64,000 nucleotides of DNA from Morella rubra (taxonomy: Eukaryota; Streptophyta; Magnoliopsida; Fagales; Myricaceae), in assembly GCA_003952965.2 (NCBI GenBank), contig CM025850.1, positions 20,455,552 through 20,519,551 on the forward strand, in the 5' to 3' direction. A program made the translations under genes and the position numbers. The notes beneath the pieces were generated by a model. The model ran no database searches and was not told the origin of the DNA. It worked only from the letters and a program-made list of their open reading frames with translations. Below, piece by piece: positions 1 through 11,758 of this stretch. Every line of letters begins with the position of its first letter. The first letter of the stretch is position 1.

Positions 1-268
1 CTTCCAATTCTGGTGGTAAGGTTAACTGATAAGTTGTTACTCTTACCTTACGTAATATCTCAAATGGTCCAACATATTAGAGACTTAACTTTCCTTTCTT
101 TCCAAATCTCTTAACTCCTTTCATAGGAATCACCTTTAGGAACACTTTATCCCCTTCTTCAAATTCTAACGGTCATCTACGATTATCAACATAACTCTTT
201 TGACTACTCTGAGCTACCTTCAACCTTTCTTTGATCACTTTTACCTTTTCACATGTCATTGGGATTAG
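1..268 (-). pseudogene. Integrase C-terminal (GPY/F) remnant of A1
   Basis: The minus strand reads SYVDNRR, a stop, then PLEFEEGDKVFLKV, IPMKGVKRFGKKGKLS and YVGPFEI. This is the GPY/F-type C-terminal module that follows the catalytic core in Ty3/Gypsy integrases. The zinc-binding N-terminus and DDE core are absent: at about base 268 the reading passes directly into the end of RNase H. An internal deletion has therefore removed most of the integrase. The remnant continues past the window edge. Confidence 0.7.
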
Positions 269-725
269 GTTAGATCCAATCATTTGCCTTTCCTGGATGA
301 TAATTGATGGTACAATCATAGTCCTTGATTAACTCTAACCATCTCCTTTGTCTCATATTCAACTCTTTCTGAGTAAAGAAATATTTCAAACTCTTATGAT
401 TGTATAGATTTCACACTTAACTCTATACAGATAGTGCCTCCAAAGTTTTAGTGCAAACACTACAGCTGCCAATTCTAAATCATGAGTGGGGTAATTCTTC
501 TCATGTGCCTTAAGCTGTCGTGATGCATAGCAATAACTTTCCTTCCTGCATCAATACTCCTCCTAAACCTATTCTAGAGGCATCATAATATATACCTTCT
601 GATTCCTTAGGTAAAGCTAGAATAGGTGCAGTAATCAATCTTCTTTTTAACTCCTGAAAACTTTGCTCACAATCCTCCGTCCATATAAACTTAGCATTCT
701 TCTTTGTAATGTTGTCAGAGGTGAT
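269..725 (-). pseudogene. RNase H remnant of A1
   Basis: Minus-strand pieces include GGVLMQEGK near the start, then [19 protein letters not shown] and [20 protein letters not shown] near the end. These match the connection and RNase H region of Del-type pol. Stops and frameshifts break it several times. It lies directly downstream of the RT block and upstream of the deletion junction near 268. Confidence 0.75.
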
Positions 726-1500
726 TATAATTTTGAAAATCCTTCTACAAATCTACGATAATAACCAGCAAATCCAAAAACTTCTAATGTCATGAACTGT
801 AGTAGGTCTTGGCCAAGTATAAACTGCCTCTACTTTTCCTGGATCAACTAAATACCTTCACTCGAAATAATATGTCCTAGAAATGCTACTTCCTTCAACC
901 AAAAATCGCATTTCGAGAACTTAGCATATAAGTGTTCATCCCTCAACCTTTGCAAAACCAACCTCAAATGATTCTCATGCTCCTCCTTAGAATATATTAG
1001 GATATCATCAATGAAGACCACAACAAATGATCTAAAATCTCATAAAAACTCTATTCATCATATCCATAATGCAGCAGGAGCATTTGTAATCCAAAAGGCA
1101 TTACCAAAAATTCGTAATGCCATACCTGGTACGAAAAGCTGTCTTTGGAATATCCTCCTCCTTAATCTCAGTTGATGATATCCTGACCTAAGATCAATCT
1201 TAGAAAATATTTCAACACCCTTCAATTGATCAAACAAATCATCAATCATGGTAAAGGATATCTATTCTAATAGTAACCTATTCAGCTCCGATAATCTATG
1301 CACGTTCTCATAGTGCCGTCCTTCTTTTTCACAAATAACACTGGAGCTCCCTAAGGTGAAACACTAGGTCTAATATATCCTTTATGCAATAAATCTTGCA
1401 GTTGTTCCTTTAATTCCTTTAGTTCAGCTGGTGCCATCCTATATGGAGCTTTTGACAAAGGTGCAGTATCTGGTACCAATGAAATTTCAAATTCAATTTC
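726..1500 (-). pseudogene. Reverse transcriptase remnant of A1
   Basis: The minus strand encodes the RT palm region in shifted frames. Bases 1249-1058 open with [20 protein letters not shown] and the downstream text matches the intact RT of A2 at 11759-12541. Frameshifts around 1060-1250 and stops elsewhere prevent a continuous product. Identity to A2 is evident by eye along the whole block. Confidence 0.8.
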
Positions 1501-1559
1501 TCTTACCAGTGGTAATCTGGGTAGTTCTTTTGGAAAGACATCTTGATACTCACAGACAC

Positions 1560-2060
1560 TGGTATGGTTTCTAACTTCTTTTCTTCTTCTTGAATTCCAG
1601 CAATTGAAACTAGAAAAGCCTGAGCTCCATTAACCACACTTTTCCAAGCTTTCAATGCAGATATTAATCATACCTGAAGAAATTCCTTGCTAGGTCTGGA
1701 AATCACTCTCTTGACATTTCTGAACTTAATTCTCTTTTGTCCAGGCACTAGTAAACTTACTTCCTTTGCATGACAATCTAATGTTACATGATAACCAGAT
1801 AACCAATCCATGCCAAGGATCACATCAAAATCTATCAATCCCTCTATTTCCATTGGAAACTATTTATGGAGTTACCACATCAAGTCTAACAAATAAGGGT
1901 TCTATAACAATCAAGTCTATTTACACAATTATGTGAAATAAAAGAATGCTTAGCACCAGTATCAAACAACACAGTTACTAGTCCATAAAAAAGGAAAAAA
2001 GTACCTGTCACCACATTCTCATCTTGCTCCTCTTCCTCCATATTCAAGCAAACACTCTTG
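1560..2060 (-). pseudogene. Aspartic protease region remnant of A1
   Basis: The minus-strand open stretch 1853-1668 reads DFDVILGMDWLSGYHVTLDC, the conserved C-terminal part of Gypsy retropepsins (ILGMDWL). The catalytic DTGA region near 1960 is shifted by small indels. The block lies between gag and RT as expected. Confidence 0.75.
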
Positions 2061-2810
2061 CTAGTCCAATTCCCCTCTGTTGTTGATTACCAGGGTTTCC
2101 TCTTGTATTATTACTAGGGTTAGTAACTTGATTACTATGCACATTCTGAGGGAATCCTTGCTTCCTGTACAATTTCTAGCAAAATGACCTAACTTTCCAC
2201 AAGTAAAACAAACTATCCCTACAGCACTAGGACCATTTCTTCTATCCCCTTGTCTGTTGCCTCTATTTCCAAAATTACCTCCTCCTCTCTTTCTGATGAC
2301 TATCCTTGGGAATTGATTCTCTTGGAAAGAGCATTTCTTATTCTGCTCATTAATAATAGCACTCTCCTGTAAGGTACGTTCACTAACTTGCTGAAAATTC
2401 TCAAACTTATGGCAACAGACTCTTATCCTTAATACGAGACTGTAATCCTCTCTCAAACTTATGAGATTTCTTACCCTCATCAGGAATCAAATATAAGGCA
2501 AAATCTAGATAATTCTATAAACTTAGCAGCATACTTAGCTACTGACCTTGCTCCCTGACTTAAGGTGGTAAATTCTTGGGCTTTGGCTTCTCTGATCATC
2601 TTAGAAAAATATCGATCAAGAAATTCCTTTTTAAATTGCTCCCAAGTCCACTCAATCTCCAAGAGTTCCTTCTTGGCTTGCCACCACCTCTTCGCTTCTC
2701 CTTTCAGTTGATACGTGGCAAATCGTATCATTTGATCATCATACACTCTAATGCCTGCATTAGTTCTCTATATTTAAAAGCCAATTCTCAGCCACTAAGG
2801 ATTCCGTACT
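2061..2810 (-). pseudogene. Gag remnant of A1 with CCHC zinc knuckle
   Basis: Bases 2746-2480 encode YATYQLKGEAKRWWQ-type capsid sequence (here FATYQLKGEAKRWWQAKK). Bases 2480-2061 carry the zinc knuckle CFTCGKLGHFARNC, which fits C-X2-C-X4-H-X4-C. The two halves are in different frames, so the polyprotein is broken near 2480. The N-terminus has decayed relative to A5, where the start methionine of MAARRNRDRGG is still visible. Confidence 0.8.
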
Positions 2811-3079
2811 TCCTTTAAACAAGGGGGATGGTGCTTGGCAAATTTATCAAACAAACTTCCTTTATCCAAGTTCTCCCTCCTTTATCTCTATTCCTTCACT
2901 GCCGTTATCTCCTATACACAAGGGTAGGTTATAATCTTCAAAATCACGACAAGACAATATACAATATCATACTATTCCTACGATCATACTACACTTATGA
3001 ACAAGATGGTGCTTTTCCTATCATTTTCCTTAGGTTTTGCTAACTATCCTTGCTTTCCTAAACTTGCTTTGATACCATC

Positions 3080-5361
3080 TGTAATAACTCAGACAGTTAA
3101 GACCTCAAGCGATGTCTTATAGTAATAGACATAGCTATAAAGTGAGTTACGGTATGGGAGGATCGACAAAGCAACAAGACACTAAGCAAAATACAAGTAG
3201 AACTTTTATTAATACCGAAGTATTACAAAGAGAACTAACTTCTTATAACGTACATATTAAAGTAAAAAAAGAAAACTGTAGCGGAAAAACTAAGAAACAT
3301 AAAATCGAAGATCTCTAATCCTCGTCGTCTGAGTCGCTCAGTTTGAGATGTTGACATAATTATCAAAGTGTGGGGTAATCGACCTATGGCCTCGCCCTTC
3401 TTTCAGAACATCTAAGTCACGGGTGACATAGACGCAAAAAGTTAACTCCAGAATAATACTACCATGTTTAATGGCCTTGGTGAATTCACCTAGATAAACC
3501 TAAGACATCTACTAAAGAATTTGAAACAAAGGTGAGTCCAAATGATTCAGTAAAGCCAGCGGTTAGTACTACATAATAGTAGATACAATGATAAGATATT
3601 GAGGAAAACCCATCATCAAAAATCTCAAAACAGGAGAAGAAAATAAATGAAAATACTCAATTCTTAAAAATATGATATTTTCTATTTTTTCAAGCCACCC
3701 ATCCTCGCACTCCAAAGTGAAATCACTGAGCTAGAGTGATATAAAGTAACCTCTGTATCTTTGGCAGTAGTACTCCAAAGTAAATCGGTCTCACTCCCAA
3801 AGTAAAGATATCCTAAAAGGATCTTTCCGCATATGAGGAAGGCAGGATGCCACAATAAGTGGAACACATCTTCTAGTGTACAGTACTGTCACGTCTTCAT
3901 AGTATACGTTATATGATGTCTATGTCAATGCCCATAATATCATTCATGTCAAATGCCCATACATATCTTCATGATATGCAATCACCTTAACCACACTTGA
4001 AACTCACACATCCTTTCAAAGTAAAATTAAGTTTGCATGTTCATGTACCAACATCTCATTCATGATATGCAACACTTAACCCTTCTTTGGAAAAGAAACA
4101 TGATAAAACATTATTAAAAGAAAGTATTGTGAAGGAAAAAACAACTTTTTTTCTCGGTAAAAACTGGCTTAATACCACGTAGAAAACACCAATTTTGACT
4201 AAAGAGTTTTGAAATCGTAAGGAAATATTCAAAAGAATATGTTCAAGCATTGAAATATTTTTTGGGAAATTTTAAAAAAGAAAGGATCAAAGTTGAAAAC
4301 AATTGAAAAAAATGAACTTTGAAAATGATACTTTTTCGAAAAGATGAGCTTGTTCTTCGTCAAGAAACGAAGAACTATGAATAACATGAAGACTAGGAAG
4401 AATAGAAAGAACGCAACAACATCAAGAGTGCTAGATATAAGAGATACAAGAATTCACGACAATCATTTTAAAACTTTTGAATTGAAATCAAGATAACCAA
4501 CTAAACTTTACCTCTAAAGAGCTTGGATCTTCATAAACTTCACTAAGTGATTTTCTTCATTCTTCCTCTTACTCCACTTCACTTCTAATCTCAAGTAAAA
4601 CTCACAATTATCAAATGAGCTGGTGTAAGTTCTAATGGCGGACCCCCTATTATAGGCAAACTCGGCTTGTAGCATTCCGACATGTTCTGACTAGCTCGAT
4701 GACTTTAAAGGCTATTTAGACCTCGTGTTGACACCGCAATGCCCCAAGCTACTGCTGAGCATGCTATGGCTGGAATTCTCCTATAGCCTTGGTGAGTAGC
4801 TGCCTGATCCATCGGTTTATGACACGTTGCTACCTAGGTAGGCCTTTATTGTCGTGCTTTCTAGCTTGATTCATGCTTCTAGTTTGATTCCTTGTACTTT
4901 CTAGCCCTCATAGGAGTCACTCTCTAGGGAAGCTAAAATTCCTTTGCTTAATGGCTAACTTTCTCTAATCGACTCAAAATTCCAACGATGATCACTAAAC
5001 AACCTACGTGCTTCATAATCAACCTACTTGCTTCGAAAATAAAAATTTCCAAATTTGAACCATAGACTCGTTGATAATCTCCCACATATAAAAAGAATAA
5101 AATCATGTGGTTTGGTTTTTGAGACAAAAACATCTGTACTAGCTTAAAAAATTAAATTGATCCAATACGTGCTCCTCAACATCTTGAACAACAACTAGTT
5201 TAACTTGAACTCCAATTCTCATTTATCATTTCCTAATCAAGGTTTTGGACTTAGTTCATCAAGTATAATAATCTACTAGTCACTAAGTACCCTAATGCAC
5301 TACTTATACAACAATATATCATAGACATATGTATGTTATGTTAAAAGCTTGGGGTATGACA
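3080..5361 (-). repeat. 5' LTR of A1 (about 2.28 kb)
   Basis: On the minus strand the LTR starts TGTCATACCCCAAGC at 5361 and ends GAGTTATTACA at 3080, giving TG...CA ends. The primer-binding site (TGGTATCAAAGC, complement of initiator tRNA-Met) follows two bases further, at about 3077-3066. Related LTRs occur at 7840-10111, 25610-27028 and 33170-35406. Confidence 0.85.
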
Positions 5362-6094
5362 TCAAAAGATTAAAGAAGTTTCTCAAGTGACATCCAGATT
5401 TTAATAAACCTACTTGTCAAGTGACATCCAACGGTTGTAAAAAAAAACCTACCTTTCAGAGTCCTATATATGGAAAAATTAAGGGTTCCCTAAGAGTCTC
5501 ATTTTGAGTGGTTGGAGGCCTTCCTAAACACCTAGAGAGGATATTCTTGAGTTCCTAGAGCCTCCATTTAATAGAGAAAAAACTTCAGAGATTCAGAACC
5601 TCAATTGACTATTTTTTCTCATATTCAATCACCTTTGTGAAGCCTTCAGAGTATTGAAGGATTATTGAAGAACAAGGTTGTTCGTAGAGAATCCATAAGA
5701 AAAACCTCAGAGGTTGAGGGGAATGCCGCACGGAGCGGGTCTAAGCAGGGAGGCTTAGATTATTACATCAGGGTTGTCAGAGTCAAGCAACTGGGGTTGC
5801 CCGTGTCTGAATCACTGTTTGTAAGGTTTTCTTCTTAGTGGATTCTAGGTGGCTGCTAGCCCGGAGTGGTTTTTTTTGAATGGTATTTCAAAGGTTTTCC
5901 ACTTCGTCACCAAATCCTTGTCTCTTTGTGTGATTGAAGTTTGTTTTAATTTTCCGCTGCTTATTTGTTGATTGAGTTGATTATTATGCATATCTAGGCT
6001 GAACAATTTTAGAAACGTTTTAAAATTGTTATTGATTTGTTAATTAGAGGGAAAACACATATTTACCCCTTCTAAGTGTTATTAGGGTCTAAAC
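5362..6094 (+). repeat. Ty1/Copia LTR-like segment, left arm
   Basis: The stretch has a TATA-like CTATATATGG near 5464. Its 3' part reads TTTACCCCTTCTAAGTG followed by TTATTAGGGTCTAAAC, which resembles the ends of SIRE/Maximus-type Copia LTRs; that likeness is from memory and is not proven here. The 5' part is cut by insertion of A1 at 5361. No adjacent primer-binding site is seen, so it may be a solo or broken LTR. It is repeated inverted at 7105-7839. Confidence 0.4.
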
Positions 6095-6392
6095 GGATTT
6101 TTCACCTGCATCACCTTGCTATCTCTCTCTCCCTTGCTCTTCTCTCTCTCTCCCCTCACATTTGTTCCCATTTGTACTTTTAGCACATATGCTATGTTTG
6201 CTGTGACAGCGATATATGTTATTTTTTCAGTGTAAAAAATGTTGTGCAGTAGTCAAAGAATAGCAGTTTCCAAGATCATTGTATCTTATGGTGTCAATGA
6301 TAATATTTAAACCTAATGTCATCTTTCTTTCGCCGTTTGTTTGTCACGGCATGCACGTGTATGTGGTTAGCAGATGCATGTCTCAAGTGCTC

Positions 6393-6530
6393 TTTTTTGC
6401 TTACACTGGATTCGACGCAACGGCAACCTGGGCAGAGGAGGTAAAGAGCCCGGGTAAAGATATCCCAATTAGGGTAGTTGGTTCTTCTATGTTTATCACC
6501 ATTGTAGTCTATTCCCTTTTACATTGTGCT
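6393..6530 (+). pseudogene. Cationic amino acid transporter (CAT-type) exon fragment
   Basis: The plus strand reads LFFAYTGFDATATWAEEVKS followed by PGKDIPIRVVGSSMF, close to the conserved FFAY-GFDA--T-AEE-K-P--DIPIG segment of plant CAT amino acid permeases (APC superfamily, a membrane-embedded loop and helix). The usual Gly after IPI is Arg here. Polypyrimidine-rich sequence and an AG precede it, as for a 3' splice site. Only this one exon is recognisable, and it lies in the single-copy spacer of the inverted repeat, so it is a gene relic. The start methionine at 6279 lies in intron-like sequence shared by both arms. Confidence 0.6.
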
Positions 6531-6816
6531 TAATGCAGCCATACACACAAGTTGATATCCCAATTGGGCTAGTTTCTTCCACACGTTATCTTCTTTCTTT
6601 GACATAGAACAGTTCCCTTGCCAGTTTATAAACTGTTTCAGCCAATTTGAAGAAGATTGACAGTAAAACTACTCAATAGAATCAGAAAAGCCACAACTAT
6701 CCCAGAAGAAATACTCTAGCCGTTTAGCTAGTAGAAACCACAAGAAACCCACGCTACAACGTATGGTACAGATTGCCAAGCAACCGCCCAAAACTGTTGA
6801 GCATGGAAAATCGAAC
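6531..6816. other. Single-copy centre of the inverted repeat, no gene recognised
   Basis: This stretch follows the transporter exon and has no mirror image. It holds a short imperfect repeat of exon sequence (GATATCCCAATT occurs near 6461 and again near 6555). On the minus strand an open stretch reads FWAVAWQSVPYVVAW, which I do not recognise. Confidence 0.5.
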
Positions 6817-7104
6817 ACTTGAGCATGCATCTGCTAACCACATACACGTGCATGCCGTGACAAACAAACGGCGAAAGAAAGATGACATTAGGTTTAAATA
6901 TTATCATTGACACCATAAGATACAATGATCTTGGAAACTGCTATTCTTTGACTACTGCACAACATTTTTTACACTGAAAAAATAACATATATCGCTGTCA
7001 CAGCAAACATAGCATATGTGCTAAAAGTAATGGGAACAAATGGAGGGGAGAGAGAGAGAGAGAGCAAGGGAGAGAGAGATAGCAAGGGGTGATGGCAGGT
7101 GAAA

Positions 7105-7839
7105 AATTCCGATTTAGACCCTAATAACACTTAGAAGGGGTAAATATGTGTTTTCCCTCTAATTAAAAATAAATAACAATTTTAAAACACGTTCTAAAAT
7201 TGTTCAGCCTAGATATGCATAATAATCAACTCAATCAACAAAAATAAAAAAATTAAAACAAACTTCAATCACACAAAGAGACAAGGATTTGGTGACGAAG
7301 TGGAAAATCTTTGAAATACCATTCAAAAGGAAAAACCACTCCGGGCTAGCAGCCACCTAAATCCACTAAGAAGAAAACCTTACAAACAGTGATTCAGACA
7401 TGGGCAACCCCAGTTGCTTGACTCTGACAACCTGATGTAATAATCTAAGTGTCCCTAGACCCGCTCCATGCGGCATTCACCTCAGACCTCTGAGGTTTTT
7501 CTTATGGATTTTACGAACAACCTTCTTCTTTCCAACGCCTTCAATACTCTGAAGGCTTCACAAAGGTGATTGAATATGAGAAAAATTAGTTCAATTGAGG
7601 TTCTGAATCTCGAAGTTTTTTCTCTATAAATGGAGGCTCTAGGAACTCAAGAATATCTCTCTAGGTGTTTAGGAAGGCCTCCAACCACTCAAAATGAGAC
7701 TCTTGAGGGAACCCTTAAGTTTTTCATATATAGGACTCTGAAAGGTAGGTTTTTTTTTACAACCGTTGGATGTCACTTGACAAGTAGGTTTTATTAAAAT
7801 CGTCTGGATGTCACTTGAGAAACTTCTTTAATCTCTTGA
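7105..7839 (-). repeat. Ty1/Copia LTR-like segment, right arm
   Basis: This is the reverse complement of 5362-6094 with minor differences, including the same TATA-like block and the same truncation point at the family-A insertion. Its presence in the same relation to A2 shows that the LTR and the inserted Gypsy element were duplicated together. Confidence 0.4.
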
Positions 7840-10111
7840 TGTCATACCCCAAGCTTTTAAGATAACATACATATGTCTATGATATATTGTTTGTGATAAG
7901 TAGTGCATTAGGGGGTACTTAGTGACTAAGTGAGATTATTAGTACTTGATGAACTAAGTTCAAAACCTTGATTAGGACATGATAAAGTGAGAATTGGAGT
8001 TCACATGTAACTAAGTTATTGTTCAGGATGTTGAGGAGCACGTATTGGATCAATTTAATTTTTTAAGCTAGTAGGACGTTTTTGTCTCGAAAATTGAACC
8101 ACATGATTTTTATTCTTTTAATATGTTGGGAGATTATCCACGAGTTTATGGTTTAAATTTGGAGACTTTTTATTTTTCGGAAGCAAGTAGGTTGATTATG
8201 GAAGCAATTAGGTTGTTTGTGATCATCGTTGGAATTTTGAAGCGATTAGAAAACTTAGCCATTAAGCAAAGGAAATTTGGCTGCCCTAGAGAGTGACACA
8301 TATGAGGGCTAGATAGCACGAAAAATCGAAGCTAGAAGCATGATGAATCAAGCTAGAAAGCACGACCAAAAAGGCTAGGACCTAGGTAGCTCTAAGGTGT
8401 CGACCACCGTGGACCTAGGCAGCAACTCACCAAGGCTATAGGGTGAATTTCAGCCATAGGCATGCTCAGCAGTAGCTTGGGGTGGCTGGGTGTCAACACA
8501 GGTCAAATAGCCTTTTGAGTCATCGGAGCTAGTCAGACACGTGTCGGAATGCTACAAGCCGAGTTTGCCTATAAATAGGGGGTCCGGCCATTTAACTTAC
8601 ACCAGCTCATTTAATTGTGAGTTAACTTGAGATTAGAAGTGAAGTGAAGTAGAAGGAAGAATGAAGAAATCACTTAGAGAAGTTTAGTGAAGATCAAGCT
8701 CGCTTAGAGGTAAAGTTTAGTTGGTTATCTTTGATTTCAATTCAAAAGTTTTTCAAGATGATTTGTGAATCTCTTGTATTTCTTATTCTAGCATCTCTTG
8801 ATGTTGTTGCGTTCTTTCTATTCTTTATTCATGTTATTTGTGTTCTTCGTGTTCTTGACAAAGAACAAGCTCATCCTTTTCGAAAAAGTATCATTTTCAA
8901 AGTTCGATTCTTTTTCAAGTTGTTTTTCAACTTTGATCGTTTTTTTTTAAAAATTTCCAAAAAATTTTTCAATGCTTGAACATATTCTTTTGAATATTTC
9001 TTGATTTCAAAACTTTTTATGTCAAAATTGGTGTTTTCTACGTGGTGATTAAGCCAGTTTTTAACCGAGAAATCAAAGTGTTGTTTTTCCTTCACAACAC
9101 TTTTTTTGAATAATGTTTTATCATGTTTCTATGCTTTGAAAGGAAGTTAAGGTGTTGCATATCATGAATGAGATGTATGGGTGTTGACATGAGGCAATCT
9201 TTGGAAAGGATGTGGTAGATTTCAAGTGTGGTTAAGGTGTTGTAATGATGTATGCATTGACATGAATGATATGTATGGGCATTGACATGAGACATGCATA
9301 CTTAACGTATACTGTGAAGATGTGACAGTACTGTGCACAAGGATGTGCCACTTGTTGTGACATTCTGGCCTCTCCTGTATGCGGAAAGATCCTTTGTTAG
9401 GATATCTTACTCTGGGAGTGAGACCGTATTGTACTTTGGAGTACTATGCAAAGATACAGAGGTTACTTATATCACTCTAGCCAGTGATTCACTTTGGGAG
9501 TGAGAGGAGTGGTGGTTGAAAAATGGAAAAGATCATTTTTTAAGAATTGAGTCTTTTCATTTATTTTCTTCTTCTGTTGAGATTTTATTGTTGAAGGTTT
9601 CTTCAATATCTTTCATTGTATCTGCTATTCTGTTGTACTAACCGCTGGCTTTACTGAGTCATTTGGACTCACCTTTGTTGTTAAATTTTTTAGTAGATGT
9701 TGAGGTTTATTTAGGTGAGTTCACCAAGGCCATTAAACATGGTTGTCATTCTAGAGTTAACTTTTCGTGTCTATGTCACACGTGACTAGATGTTCTGATA
9801 GAGGGGGGCATAGGTGGATTACCCCGCACTCTGATAATTATGTCAACATCTCGACTTGAGGACTCAACGACGAGATTAGAGATCTTCAATTTTATGTTTT
9901 CTTAGTTTTTCCGCTGCAGTTTTCTTTTTAATATGTACATTATAAGAAGTTGTCCTCTTTTGTAATACCTCGGTATTAATAAAAGGTCCTCTTGTGTTTT
10001 GCTTAGTATCTTGTTGCTTTGTCGATCTTCCCATAGGCCGTAACCTCAGCTTTAATAGCTATGTCCATTACTATAAGAATCGCTTGAGGTCTTAACTGTC
10101 TGGCTATTACA
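7840..10111 (+). repeat. 5' LTR of A2 (2272 bp)
   Basis: It starts TGTCATACCCCAAGC and ends GGCTATTACA (TG...CA). Two bases later the primer-binding site begins. It pairs with 3080-5361 as a mirror copy and is related to 33170-35406 over its full length. Confidence 0.85.
8570..8577 (+). promoter_or_regulatory. TATA box of the family-A LTR promoter
   Basis: TATAAATA lies in GCCTATAAATAGGGGG, about 730 bases into the LTR. The same block is found in the solo LTR on the other strand (TATTTATAGG near 26400). It is the likely core promoter for the genomic RNA of this family. Confidence 0.55.
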
Positions 10112-10113
10112 GA

Positions 10114-10125
10114 TGGTATCAAAGT
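10114..10125 (+). other. Primer-binding site of A2
   Basis: TGGTATCAAAGT, two bases after the LTR end, resembles the complement of the 3' end of initiator tRNA-Met used by most plant LTR elements (TGGTATCAGAGC). The last base differs from A1. Confidence 0.75.
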
Positions 10126-10286
10126 GTGTTTTTAGGAAAGCAAGGATAGTTAGCAAAACCTAAGGAAAATGATAGGAAAAGCACCATCTTGTTCTAAGTT
10201 AGTATGATCGTAGGAATAGTATGATATTGTATATTATCTTGTGGTGATTTTGGAGTTTATAACCTACCCTTGTGTTTCAGGAGATA

Positions 10287-11131
10287 ATGGCAGCTAGAAG
10301 GAATAGAGATAGAGGAGGGGAGAACGTGCATGAAGGAGTTTGTTTGATAAATTTGCCAAGCACCATCCCCCTAGTTATGAAGGAGGTACGGAACCCTTAG
10401 TGGCTGAAAATTGGCTTATGAATATGAGGAATTAATGCAAGTGTTAGAGTGCACTGATGATCAAATGATACGATATGCCACGTATCAACTGAAAGGAGAA
10501 GCCAAAAGGTGGTGGCAAGCCAAGAAGGAACTCTTGGAGATTGAGTGGACTTGGGAGCAATTTAAGAAGGAATTTCTAGATCGATATTTTCCTGAGATGA
10601 TCAGAGAAGCCAAAGCCCAAGAATTTACTACCTTAAGTCAGGAGCAAGGTCAGTAGCTAAGTATGCTGCTAAGTTTATAGAATTATCTAGATTTTGCTTT
10701 ATATATGATTCCTGATGAGGGTAAGAAATCCGTAAGTTTGAAAGAGGATTACAGTCTCGTATTAAGGAAAGAGTCTGTTGCCATAAGTTTGAGAATTTTC
10801 AGCAAGTTAGAAGTACTTTAGGAGAGTGCTATTGTTAATGAGCAGAATAAGAAATGCTCTTTCCAAGAGAACTCAATTCCAAGGACAGTCATCAGGAAAG
10901 AGAGGAGGAGGCAATTTTGGGAATAGAGGCAACGGGCAAGGGGATAGAAGGAATGGTCCTAGTGCTGTAGGGATAGTTTGTTTTACTTGTGGAAAGTTAG
11001 GTCATTTTGCTAGAAATTGTACAGTGAAGCAAGGATTCCCTCAGAATGTGCATGGGAATCAAGTTACTAACCCCAGTAACAATCAGAGAGGAAATAATCA
11101 ACCTGGACAACAGCAAGAGTGTTTGCTTTGA
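10287..11131 (+). pseudogene. Gag of A2, frameshifted, with CCHC zinc knuckle
   Basis: The start methionine at 10287 opens MAARRNRDRGGENV. Capsid sequence follows (YATYQLKGEAKRWWQAKK, then FKKEFLDRYFPEMIREAKA), then the RNA-binding zinc knuckle CFTCGKLGHFARNC near 10978-11020. At least two frameshifts (near 10340-10420 and 10650-10830) split it, so no full-length Gag can be made. Gag would package the element RNA in cytoplasmic particles. A5 and A3 carry related copies in similar decay. Confidence 0.8.
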
Positions 11132-11690
11132 ATGTGGAGGAAGCAGAGCAAGATGAGAATGTGGTGACAGGTACTTTTTCCCTTTCTTGTGGATTAGTAA
11201 CTGTGTTGTTTGATACTGGTGCTACGCATTCTTTTATTTCACAAATTGTGTAAATAGACTTGGATTGTTGGTAGAACCTTTATTTGTTAGACTTGATGTG
11301 GTAACTCCGTTGGGGATAAATAGTATGTGTACTAAGAAGATCAAGAAGTTTCCAATGGAAATAGCAGGATGGAGATTGCCTATAGATTTGACAATCCTAG
11401 ATATGGGTAACTTTGATGTGATTGGCATGGATTGGTTATCTGGTTATCATGTAACATTAGATTGTCATGCAAAGGAAGTAAGTTTACTTGTGCCTGGACA
11501 AAAGAGAATTCAGTTCAGAAATGCCAAGAAAGTGATTCCCAAACCAAGCAAGGAATTTCCTCAGGTACGATTAATATCTGCATTGAAAGCTTGGAAAAGT
11601 GTGATTAATGGAGCTCAGGCTTTTCTAGTTTCAATTGCTGGAATTCAGAAGAGGAAAAGAAGTTAGAAACCATACCAGTTATCTGTGAGT
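11132..11690 (+). pseudogene. Retropepsin-type protease region of A2
   Basis: The plus strand reads VTVLFDTGATHSFIS, which holds the catalytic D-T-G, followed after a frameshift by GMDWLSGYHVTLDCHAKEVS. The I-L before GMDW in the related copies is reduced to a single I here by a 3-base loss. Retropepsins of this kind cleave Gag-Pol. The frameshift near 11250 separates the active site from the C-terminal half. Confidence 0.75.
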
Positions 11691-11758
11691 ATCAAGATGT
11701 CTTTCCAGAAGAACTACCCGGATTACCACCAGTAAGAGAAATTGAATTTGAAATTTCA

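Larger units (their letters stand above)
1..5361 (-). mobile_element. Ty3/Gypsy Del/Tekay-like retrotransposon, copy A1 (5' LTR, gag, partial pol)
   Basis: Read on the minus strand, the order is LTR (5361-3080), primer-binding site, gag, protease, reverse transcriptase, RNase H and an integrase C-terminal scrap that runs off the window at base 1. The gag text (KRWWQAKKELLEIEWTWEQF) and RT text ([13 protein letters not shown]) are typical of long-LTR Del/Tekay chromoviruses; the lineage name is an inference from these motifs and from the 2.3-kb LTR. Frames are broken throughout, so it is dead. It mirrors copy A2 at 7840-12636. Confidence 0.85.

Noticed and set aside
6728..6925. Second transporter exon on the minus strand
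   Set aside because: The shared part is the inverted intron-like sequence. Beyond it, the text does not resemble a CAT family protein.
8731..8979. Small hydrophobic protein (82 codons) with membrane-like composition
   Set aside because: It lies inside the family-A LTR. The mirrored and A5 LTR copies carry different frames there, and the composition follows a T-rich strand.
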